Source of the DNA: Acidobacteriota bacterium
GTDB taxonomy: Bacteria > Acidobacteriota > Terriglobia > Bryobacterales > Bryobacteraceae
NCBI GenBank assembly: GCA_947505565.1
Contig: CANNLB010000244.1
Location: 1 to 5,586 of the forward strand
Reading direction: 5' to 3'
Length of the DNA: 5,586 nucleotides
The position numbers and the translations under genes were made by a program. The notes below the pieces were generated by a model, which saw only the letters and a program-made list of their open reading frames with translations, was not told the origin of the DNA and ran no database searches. How positions within the stretch are numbered: position 1 is the stretch's first letter; every line of letters begins with the position of its first letter. Below, piece by piece: positions 1 to 5,406 of this stretch.

Positions 1-533
1 CCTGACGCGGCGAACAACGCGACGAAGACGCCATGCCCAATGGCCATTCGCCGCGCCATGTCGGGCGGTGCGCCGGAAGGCAGCATGACAGCAATTAGCG
101 TCAGCGTTGCCGCCATCGCGAACAACGCGCTGGCCAACCCGCGCGGCTTCAACCGTGATATCCACGCGCCGATGGCCCCCATGACGAGCACGCCGTAGTA
201 AACGAGGTTCGCCGGATTTTCCGAGTCCGCGACGTGGACCATGTTGGACCATCCCAAGGCGAACCCGGCCGCGAGCGCCACGGCAACGCCGGCCTTGTAA
301 GTATAGGCGCCCATCTTCCTGGCAATCATCACGTACGCCATCCCCGTCCCGCAGAAAAGGGCATAGACGAACACGAAGCTGCCGACGTTCCAGTTCCATC
401 CGTCCACGACCTGGGATGCCACGAGCGGCACCATCAAAGCGGCCAGCGCGCCCAGCGCCACGCGCACCATCGTCTTGCCCAGTTGCGCCAGTTCGCGTTG
501 CGTGTCGCGGGGCGTCTTCAAGTTAATGGACAT
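1..533 (-). CDS. Uncharacterised multi-pass membrane protein, 3' end outside the window
   Basis: The frame stays open for 177 codons from ATG at 533-531 to the left edge, so the C-terminus is missing. The translation starts MSINLKTPRDTQRE and is very hydrophobic. I estimate membrane segments at about residues 22-40, 51-70, 80-97, 109-126, 133-152 and 165 onward. A polar loop between segments 3 and 4 contains SENPANL, followed by YYGVLVMGAIGA. This resembles a widespread family of small bacterial membrane proteins with a conserved (D/E)NPANL motif; I recognise the pattern from memory and know no function for it. No enzyme motif is visible. The start is uncertain: only AGG directly abuts the ATG, and an in-frame ATG lies upstream at 611-609, but that one falls in a hairpin. 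The ATG at 533 gives the more natural polar N-terminus. The broken EEP gene lies 99 bp upstream on the same strand. Confidence 0.75.
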   Translation of the reverse strand, partial: MSINLKTPRDTQRELAQLGKTMVRVALGALAALMVPLVASQVVDGWNWNVGSFVFVYALFCGTGMAYVMIARKMGAYTYKAGVAVALAAGFALGWSNMVHVADSENPANLVYYGVLVMGAIGAWISRLKPRGLASALFAMAATLTLIAVMLPSGAPPDMARRMAIGHGVFVALFAAS

Positions 534-603
534 CCTGTCGACCAGTATGGCCACAAGAAACCCTATATGGCGAACAGAGCGTCTATTTAGCCTGGAGTGC
601 CCC

Positions 604-619
604 CGAGCCATCCGGCTCG
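604..619 (-). terminator. Hairpin after the EEP pseudogene, possible transcript end
   Basis: A perfect 6-bp stem (CGAGCC / GGCTCG) encloses a 4-base loop, 13 bases beyond the TAA at 635-633. On the transcribed minus strand it is followed by GGGGCACTCC, not a T-run. It is therefore not a canonical intrinsic terminator, though its position fits a transcript-end structure. Confidence 0.35.
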
Positions 620-632
620 ACCCTAGCACTGG

Positions 633-1743
633 TTACCCGCCCGCGTCCGGCGTCGGTGGGTCTACTGTTTGCTCCTCTTCGCGGATCCGCTTCAGATATT
701 GTTCGGTGAAATCAATACGAAGTTCAACGAAGAGTGGCAAGTGATCGGACATTTGCCAGGTTCGCCACTTCTTGGCGTAGTAGGTCTTCCGCTGGGTTTC
801 GGTCTTCGGCCACTTCTCGTTTCCCTTACCGAGTGAGTAGTAGGTTTCCGCTTCGCCCTCGGTGTAGACGGCCTTGTAGTAATTCAACACGCCCGCGTTC
901 TTCTCGCCGGGCCCGAGCGTCAATTCATCTTTGCGGGGAAGGAAGGCAATTTGATCGTAGCGCTTGTCGCCGCTCATATTGCTCACTCAGCGAAGATCAT
1001 TTTTATCGTGCGTCAAATCGGCAGGCAAAATAAATTTTTGTCTTTTGAGGGCCTTCATCGTCTCGTCTCCGGGGGTCATCACGTTCATGTCACCAAGAAG
1101 GATGTAGTTATGCCCGTCCTTGTCGGCGCGCTTTTTGAAAAACTTGCCGATCGAGTCGATCTCGGCCACGCGACGCGCTTTCCCTTCGCTCGAGTCATCG
1201 CCGTAGGTTAGACAAGTGGACCGGGCATAGGTTGAACTTGAACCAGCCGGACTGAAACCGGACGAGAAAGGGGCTCCTGGCAAGCTGCTCGATTCCGCCC
1301 ACTAAGCCGTTCTTTGGCAATACGACTTCGCCGGCAATGTTCCGGAACTGCACCTTGTTCGAGTCGTAGACGAACACCATTCGCTCTCCGTTGCCAGACG
1401 GCCCCTCTGTCAGGTCGGTGGCAATGTAGCGCCAATTTGGGCCAAGTAGGTCGATGACCTTTTCGAACGGCCGCATGTCCTCGTTTACTTCCTGAATGGC
1501 GACCAAGTCGAAAGCGGCGATGACCTCGGCGATGTAGTGGAACGACTCGGGGAGCCGCGGCCCCTGTTTGAATTTATTAGAGACGAAGTCGCGAATGTTC
1601 CAGGTAGCCAGCAGTAACGTGTCGGTCGCCGTCCGCCGGGGTACCGATTAGGCGATGTGCTCCCTCAACGCGGCGATCTTATCGATTATTCGCTGGCTCT
1701 CGTGTCTGTCCTTCCAATACTTCAATGGCCAGTAAATTGGCAT
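633..1743 (-). pseudogene. Endonuclease/exonuclease/phosphatase (EEP) family protein, broken by two stops and a frameshift
   Basis: The gene reads from ATG 1743-1741, preceded by GGAG six bases upstream, and starts MPIYWPLKYW. The frame hits TAA at 1650-1648 after ALREHIA, then resumes in the same frame with SVPRRT and the EEP core. A one-base shift near 1206-1222, after CPVHL, moves the reading to TYGDDSSEGK. A TGA at 989-987 interrupts again before SNMSGDKRYDQIAF, and the true end is TAA at 635-633. The length of 1111 nt equals 370 codons plus one extra base, as a single insertion predicts. Conserved EEP positions remain: Asn of TWNIRDF (1599-1597), Glu of IQEV (1491-1489), Asp and Asn of LLGDMN (1091-1089 and 1085-1083), and Asp-His of SDHLPL (746-741). 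EEP enzymes are metal-dependent phosphodiesterases. The substrate is unknown, and a full-length product is not expected. Confidence 0.85.
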
Positions 1744-1804
1744 GGTCATCTCCAGGGTCGGCCAAGGTGTCCATCGTGTGCTCCAGACGATCAAAGCCGA
1801 CACA

Positions 1805-1833
1805 AAAATAATTTAGTCCGGCAATTAGTGCAA
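1805..1833 (-). promoter_or_regulatory. Candidate promoter for the EEP gene (weak)
   Basis: In the 110-bp gap between the racemase-like gene and the EEP gene, the minus strand reads TTGCAC (1833-1828), a 17-base spacer, then TATTTT (1810-1805). The match to sigma-70 boxes is 3/6 and 4/6. It lies in the only AT-rich patch of the gap, about 60 bases before the EEP start. This is pattern matching only. Confidence 0.22.
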
Positions 1834-1853
1834 CACTTCCTGCGGAGGCGGAC

Positions 1854-2981
1854 TCAATTGATCGAGATCAGTTGGGTCCGGAATTGTGCGACGGCTTCGG
1901 GGATTACGCGGACGCCGAGGCCGGGTGTCTGCGGAATGGCGATGGTCCCGTCGGGCCCGAGACGGAAGCCGGTTTCGACGACCGCATCGCGAAAGGGGCT
2001 TTCGGTTTGGTCGAACTCGAACGTGGCAGGACAGGCTTCGAGGGCCGGGGTCAACGGGGGGACGGTCGCCATCCATTGCAGAATCGCCGCGGTGCGGACA
2101 GCGGTGCCCCAGTTGTGGGGGACGAGTTGCACGTGGTTCAGCCAGCAGAGCGGTGTAATGCGCCGGGCCCCGGTGAGGCCGATCAGTTCGACCTCGGGCT
2201 GGAGGATATCGACGAGGCGCGGCTGGATGTAGTCGCGGATAAGATCGTCCGCCAGCAGCGTCTCGCCGCCGGCCAGGGGGATACGGAGTTGGTCGTGGAG
2301 CCGGGCGTAGCCGATGAGGTCGTCGGCCATAACTGGCTCCTCCCACCAGAGCAGGTTGGACTCTTCGAGGCGGCGGCCTAGGGAGATCGCGTCACCGACG
2401 CTGTAGGCGCAGTTGGCGTCTACGGCGAGTCCCATGTCTGCTCCAATGGCGGCGCGGACGGCGCGGACGATGCGGATGTCCGTTTCGGGGTTGTAGCCGA
2501 TCTTCATCTTCACGGCGCGGAAGCCTTGCTGCTTCCAGAAGAGCGCTTCTTCGCAGAGACCGGCGGCGAGGTCGGGCCAGTCCTTGCGATACAACGCGGT
2601 GCAGTAGGGGCGAATCGCGGAGCGATACTGTTTGCCCAGGAGCTGGGAGACGGGCAGGCCGACGGCTTGACCGATGACGTCCCACAGGGCGGTATCGAGG
2701 CCGCCGCAGCGGGAGGCTCCGGGGCGTCCCTGTTTATAGGGTGGGCGGCGGAGGTCCTCGTAGATGGACTCGACTTCGAAGGGGGAGCGGCCAAGGACGA
2801 GTTCGGGGTGGGATTGGAGAAGCTCTTCGGCGGCGGCGCCGTCGCCCCAGCCGGTTATGCCGGAGTCGGTGCGGACTTCGACCAAGGTGGCTGTGCGAAC
2901 GGATGTCCAGTTCAGGGACCAGCCGAAGCGCTCGCGTAGGGGAGCGGAGAGCTTGTGGATGTGAACGCTGGCAATGCGCAT
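1854..2981 (-). CDS. Mandelate racemase/muconate lactonizing enzyme family protein (enolase superfamily)
   Basis: This intact 375-residue protein matches the usual family length. It has an N-terminal capping domain (about residues 1-125) and a TIM-barrel domain (about 130-375). Visible active-site elements are the Lys-Met-Lys pair K158/K160 in VKMKIGY, metal ligands D188 (VDANCAY), E214 (WWEEPV) and E240 (AGGETL), and H289 in VPHNWGTAV. Members abstract a proton next to a carboxylate, typically in racemisation, cycloisomerisation or dehydration of sugar acids. The C-terminal pattern (EFD, then SPFRDAV) recalls the galactarolactone cycloisomerase/sugar-acid dehydratase branch, but the substrate cannot be assigned. 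The position normally holding the Asp partner of the catalytic His (QPD) is Glu here (E263, QPEVE). ATG at 2981-2979 has only a weak AGAGAA ahead of it and sits 23 bp from the IS1380 element, so the native upstream region may be lost. The stop is TGA at 1856-1854. Confidence 0.93.
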   Translation of the reverse strand: MRIASVHIHKLSAPLRERFGWSLNWTSVRTATLVEVRTDSGITGWGDGAAAEELLQSHPELVLGRSPFEVESIYEDLRRPPYKQGRPGASRCGGLDTALWDVIGQAVGLPVSQLLGKQYRSAIRPYCTALYRKDWPDLAAGLCEEALFWKQQGFRAVKMKIGYNPETDIRIVRAVRAAIGADMGLAVDANCAYSVGDAISLGRRLEESNLLWWEEPVMADDLIGYARLHDQLRIPLAGGETLLADDLIRDYIQPRLVDILQPEVELIGLTGARRITPLCWLNHVQLVPHNWGTAVRTAAILQWMATVPPLTPALEACPATFEFDQTESPFRDAVVETGFRLGPDGTIAIPQTPGLGVRVIPEAVAQFRTQLISIN

Positions 2982-2991
2982 TTCTCTGGTT

Positions 2992-3020
2992 ATCGTACCG
3001 CTAGCCCGGATTTCTCACAA
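2992..3020 (-). promoter_or_regulatory. Possible IS-derived hybrid promoter for the racemase-like gene
   Basis: On the minus strand the terminal repeat of the IS carries TTGTGA (3020-3015, 4/6 to TTGACA). After exactly 17 bases the flanking DNA reads TACGAT (2997-2992, 4/6 to TATAAT). The -10 box ends 10 bases before the ATG at 2981, so the transcript would have almost no leader. Outward -35 boxes in IS ends are well known, but activity here is inference. Confidence 0.35.
3001..3004. repeat. CTAG direct repeat, left flank of the IS1380 element
   Basis: CTAG directly borders the left terminal repeat and recurs at 4727-4730 beyond the right one. Four bases fits the 4-5 bp target duplications of IS1380-family elements. 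Because CTAG is its own reverse complement, it could equally be counted as part of the inverted repeat. Confidence 0.6.
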
Positions 3021-3021
3021 A
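3005..3021. repeat. Left terminal inverted repeat of the IS1380 element
   Basis: This 17-base sequence is the perfect reverse complement of 4710-4726; similarity stops at 3022. It lies on the downstream side of the transposase gene and contains the candidate outward -35 box TTGTGA on the minus strand. Confidence 0.93.
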
Positions 3022-3043
3022 CTAGCCGCTGACTGACCAGTCG

Positions 3044-3090
3044 AGGCCTTTTGGTAGCCCCGGGGAGGCGGTCCCGGGCCCTAAAAGCCT
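3044..3090. repeat. Long imperfect GC-rich hairpin inside the IS tail
   Basis: The arms are AGGCcTTTTGG plus a CCCGGGG core on the left, and TCCCGGG plus CCtAAAAGCCT on the right, around a GGCGG centre. They pair with a few bulges over roughly 17 bp. The hairpin lies about 170 bases past the transposase stop. It has no T-run on the minus strand, so a classical intrinsic terminator is not shown. Confidence 0.45.
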
Positions 3091-3155
3091 GTTTTGGCGA
3101 CGTCGGGCTATTGAAGGCGATGCATTTCCGGTCCAATCGGGCTCCGCCGCCACCG

Positions 3156-3173
3156 GGGGCCGTTTCCGGCCCC
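3156..3173 (-). terminator. GAAA-tetraloop hairpin downstream of the transposase gene
   Basis: On the minus strand, GGGGCCG and CGGCCCC form a perfect 7-bp all-G/C stem closed by a GAAA loop, about 90 bases after the transposase stop. GNRA loops make very stable RNA hairpins. No T-run follows, so a role in transcript ending or stabilisation is inference. Confidence 0.4.
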
Positions 3174-3261
3174 GCCGAGGCCAAGCTCCGCCCTTGGGGC
3201 CCTCCGCTGCCCCCCCCTCCTTTATCTGGTTGCCTTTCCGCTTTGCCGCCCCACCCTCCGG

Positions 3262-4629
3262 TCAGCAGCGCAGAGTCGCCGAAACCTGGCTAAACAATTC
3301 CTGCAGTGGGAAGCTCGCCGCCAACTGAATCCAAACCCGGCTCGCCGTCACTCGAACCTGCGCGCCAATCTTGAAAAGCCGTAACCGGATCGTCGTCGCC
3401 TGGGCCCGGGCTAACTCCGTCCCCACTAACCCCAGCCGCCGCAAAGCACTTACCAAAACATACGCCATCCCCGACAAATACAACCGCGCCTGATTCGCCC
3501 GCATCGTCTCCGCGCTGACTCGGTCAGCAAACAACGAAAGCTGCTCCTTAATCCGATTCTCCATCTCGCCGCGCTGACAATAGAGATCCTCGTACAGACT
3601 CTGCGCTGACTGCTTACCCTTGCCCTTGCCCTTGCCCAACGAAGTCACCACAAAGCGCGGGTTCTCCTTGTCCTCCAACACCTCCGCCTTGCCGACCACC
3701 CGCCGCTCCCGGCTCCACGTCTTTTCCAAGGTCTGATAACGAAACTCGGTAAACAGACGCGCCCCCTTCCCGGTCCGCTTCTTTTCGGCGTGGGCCCTCT
3801 CCATCGTCTTTGCCAGCTGCGCTTCCAACCGTTTGTTCCGCGCAAGGCCAAAAACGAAATCAACCCGATTCGATTCACACCAAGTCATCAGTTCATCCCG
3901 ACAGAATCCCGAGTCTCCCCGCAGGATCACCTGGACTTGGGGCAAGTGCTCGCGAATCTGACCAACGATCCGTGCGACCTCTTCCCGACTGCCAGCCGCG
4001 GCGTCCTGATTCGCCGCGCGGAGTCGCATGCAGAGTAAGTGTTCTCCGCAGAAGATATACAGCGGCAAGTAACAATACTCGTCGTAGTAACCGTGGAAGA
4101 ATCGTTGTTCCTGCTGGCCGTGAAGGGGTAGGTCCGTGGCGTCCAGGTCAAGGACGATGCGGGCCGGTGGTTCGGCGTGCGCTTCGATAAACAGATCGAC
4201 AGTGAGGCGGTCAATCGCGGCGGTGTCGGCCTCGATCTTCTTATAACGATTTGTCTCAGAAGTGCTGAGCTCAAGGCGATTGAGGGTGCTTTTGCCGGCG
4301 AGGGGCTGCGTGAGGTCGGGTTTACCGGCGAGGAGGCTGAGGAGGGGATCGTGGCGGAGATGGTCGTGATCGTTGAGGTCTTCGTAACCGAGGGCGAGAC
4401 CGAAGACCCGTTGGCCGAGCATTTCTTCGACGGAGTGGTGGACGTAGCGCTGGTCGCGCCGATCAATGAAGCAGGCGGCCAGACGAGGGATCAGGTTGAG
4501 TTTGAAGGATGTTTGGCGGAGCAGCAAGGCACCGCCATCGGAGGAGGTGTTGGGGCCGGTGAAATCGGCTACCACCGAACGGGACTGATGGGTCCCAAAC
4601 TCGAAGCGGGATTGGATACAATCTGTCAT
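3262..4629 (-). CDS. IS1380-family transposase
   Basis: This 455-residue DDE transposase has the length usual for IS1380 (about 430-470). The N-terminus carries the family-typical VADF followed by SSDGGALLLR (residues 20-38). The catalytic core has the first Asp in LDLDATD (D163) followed by a HG-Q-E-FFHGYYDEYCYLPL block, the second Asp in RGDSGFCRDEL (D239), and Glu in the Y-R-E-K signature YCQRGEMENRIKE (Y350, R353, E357, K361). The enzyme cuts and joins the IS ends. The frame has no internal stop and ends at TGA 3264-3262. ATG at 4629-4627 has only a distant GGGAG about 14 bases upstream, so translation may be weak, as is common for transposases. A lysine-glycine run at residues 332-339 comes from a DNA hexamer repeat. 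Confidence 0.96.
   Translation of the reverse strand: MTDCIQSRFEFGTHQSRSVVADFTGPNTSSDGGALLLRQTSFKLNLIPRLAACFIDRRDQRYVHHSVEEMLGQRVFGLALGYEDLNDHDHLRHDPLLSLLAGKPDLTQPLAGKSTLNRLELSTSETNRYKKIEADTAAIDRLTVDLFIEAHAEPPARIVLDLDATDLPLHGQQEQRFFHGYYDEYCYLPLYIFCGEHLLCMRLRAANQDAAAGSREEVARIVGQIREHLPQVQVILRGDSGFCRDELMTWCESNRVDFVFGLARNKRLEAQLAKTMERAHAEKKRTGKGARLFTEFRYQTLEKTWSRERRVVGKAEVLEDKENPRFVVTSLGKGKGKGKQSAQSLYEDLYCQRGEMENRIKEQLSLFADRVSAETMRANQARLYLSGMAYVLVSALRRLGLVGTELARAQATTIRLRLFKIGAQVRVTASRVWIQLAASFPLQELFSQVSATLRC
3614..3637. repeat. Four tandem hexamers in the transposase gene
   Basis: The plus strand reads ttaccc then three ttgccc copies, with one mismatch in the first. On the coding strand they give four Gly-Lys units (residues 332-339) between the second Asp and the catalytic Glu region. 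Adding or removing a unit keeps the frame. Confidence 0.9.
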
Positions 4630-4662
4630 AGCAAAAGCCGTTGCTCCCTGGTCTTAACTCGT

Positions 4663-4676
4663 TGTGTCGAAACACA
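4663..4676 (-). other. Small TTCG-loop hairpin ahead of the transposase start
   Basis: On the minus strand, TGTGT and ACACA pair around a TTCG loop, 34 bases upstream of the transposase ATG. UUCG loops are unusually stable in RNA. Many IS elements use leader hairpins to limit transposase synthesis; that role here is inference, and a 5-bp stem could be chance. Confidence 0.3.
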
Positions 4677-4709
4677 GTTATCCCATGGATCGCGGCTTTT
4701 CGCTATAGA

Positions 4710-4726
4710 TTTGTGAGAAATCCGGG
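4710..4726. repeat. Right terminal inverted repeat of the IS1380 element
   Basis: This 17-base sequence is the perfect reverse complement of 3005-3021. It lies upstream of the transposase gene. An outward TTGTGA is present at 4711-4716 on the plus strand, but no good -10 box follows 16-18 bases later in the flank. Confidence 0.93.
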
Positions 4727-4730
4727 CTAG
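4727..4730. repeat. CTAG direct repeat, right flank of the IS1380 element
   Basis: This is the second copy of the CTAG bordering the IS (see 3001-3004). It also forms the first codons of the GMC fragment, which is in frame from CTA GCC onward. Confidence 0.6.
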
Positions 4731-5197
4731 CCAATTCGACCGGCAAAGTCGGCCGCCACATGACTGGCCACTGCTGTGTCACCGCCCAAATGGAGGTGCC
4801 ATTCGATAGCTACCGGGGCATATTCGATAACCATGCCCTGCTCTCTCGCCATTACTTTCGTTCGAAGCCCGGTGAGCCTTACGTCCGTCACGCTCTCCGC
4901 ATCTGGGAGAGCACCACGGGCCGCGAGCCAAGGCTGAAGAATGGACACAATCAGATTCTCTTCGGCGATGATCTACTGAACGACGGGCGCAGCCGAGCTA
5001 CGCCGCGCGGCTATTACGATACCCATCCGGATCGGGATCGCCGCCTAACCCTGAACCCCGCCACGAAGAGCCAATACGGCCACCCGCTGCCGAAGATCGA
5101 ACCCACTCTCGACGCCGCCGCGACGGAGCGCCTGAGTGCCACCCGAATGCACATCGTCAACATCTTCGAGAAACTAGTGTCTCATCTCATAACTTAA
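4727..5197 (+). pseudogene. Internal fragment of a GMC-family oxidoreductase, cut at both ends
   Basis: The open frame begins at the IS border with LANSTGKVGRHMTGH, which resembles the GMC-family LANSSG-VGR segment in the middle of those proteins. It continues through MEVPFDSYRGIFDNH and YYDTHPDRDRRLTLNPATKS to YGHPLPKIEP, which matches the start of the GMC C-terminal domain (typically D/N-R-V-T-L-D ... G-P-R-I). It stops homology-wise at HIVNIFEKL. The N-terminal FAD-binding half and the C-terminal active-site His region are both missing, so no activity is expected. GMC enzymes are FAD-dependent alcohol and sugar oxidoreductases. After CTAG at 5174-5177 the frame runs into foreign sequence and ends at TAA 5195-5197. 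The apparent ATG at 4760 is internal and not a real start. Family assignment is from motif memory only. Confidence 0.7.
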
Positions 5198-5354
5198 CGA
5201 TTGTGTTCCGCAACTGACTTCCCTCAACCTCCCGCTTCCGCCAGCAGAACGGCTTAGGATGCTCATGGGTAGGAGCGAGAAACGCTTGAAGGGCCACGCG
5301 GAGGCGGCGTTGCCTTGCTCTTCTGCGAATTCCCTCTACCGTGAACGGATTAGG
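5177..5354 (-). mobile_element. Remnant of an IS630/Tc1-like element, one end only
   Basis: The GMC homology stops at the TA of a CTAG (5174-5177), and the next bases read gtgtctcatctcataac. IS630-type elements insert at TA, with CTAG preferred. A transposase-like tail on the minus strand ends ten bases from this junction, as expected for an IS end. No opposite end is visible in the window. Confidence 0.4.
5187..5354 (-). pseudogene. C-terminal remnant of a transposase, probably IS630-like
   Basis: The minus-strand frame is open from 5354 to TGA at 5189-5187, about 55 residues, with a TAG just upstream at 5357-5355. The tail reads LQAFLAPTHEHPKPFCWRKREVEG and ends LRNTIVKL. The (E/H)NPKPF-W pattern near the C-terminus is typical of IS630-like DDE transposases, where a helix (here RLRVALQAFL) precedes it. 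No catalytic residues are included and no start exists, so it is a dead fragment. It lies opposite in strand to both neighbours. The assignment rests on a short motif and on the neighbouring TA junction. Confidence 0.45.
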
Positions 5355-5406
5355 CTACCGGGCTGAACAATCGCAAGGATTCCCGGTATGAATCTATGGA
5401 ATTTAA

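Larger units (their letters stand above)
3022..3261. other. GC-rich non-coding tail of the IS1380 element
   Basis: This is the stretch between the transposase stop and the left terminal repeat. It is strongly GC-rich with a run of eight C near 3211-3218, and no frame in it looks like a protein; open frames on both strands are low-complexity Pro/Ala/Arg. It contains the two hairpins listed separately, which may end transposase transcription or shield the element from outside transcription. Confidence 0.5.
3005..4726 (-). mobile_element. Complete IS1380-family insertion sequence, 1722 bp
   Basis: Both ends and the transposase are present. The left end reads cccggatttctcacaaa (3005-3021) and the right end is its exact reverse complement (4710-4726). 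Including the flanking CTAG and one more base each side, the match is perfect over 22 bp (3000-3021 against 4710-4731). The single gene is an intact 455-codon transposase on the minus strand. About 240 bp of GC-rich non-coding sequence with two hairpins separates its stop from the left end, and about 80 bp lies between its start and the right end. Intact ends and frame suggest a recent, possibly active insertion. It sits between the start of the racemase-like gene and a GMC oxidoreductase fragment. Confidence 0.93.

Noticed and set aside
1195..1283. Programmed frameshifting in the EEP gene.
   Set aside because: There is no slippery run or nearby structure at 1206-1222, and two additional stop codons make a regulated shift pointless.
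1657..2939. Several long open frames on the plus strand opposite the racemase-like gene, including ones at 1657-2232, 1872-2381 and 2526-2939.
   Set aside because: They are antisense shadows of an intact, motif-rich GC-rich gene and show no protein-family pattern.
3051..3293. An 80-codon plus-strand open frame in the IS tail as a passenger gene.
   Set aside because: Its composition is Pro/Ala/Arg low complexity driven by GC content, it overlaps the transposase 3' end, and it shows no motif or good ribosome site.
4177..4948. Open frames at 4177-4716 (plus) and 4727-4948 (minus).
   Set aside because: The first is antisense to the transposase and crosses the IS end. The second is antisense to the GMC fragment, whose frame carries the recognisable sequence.
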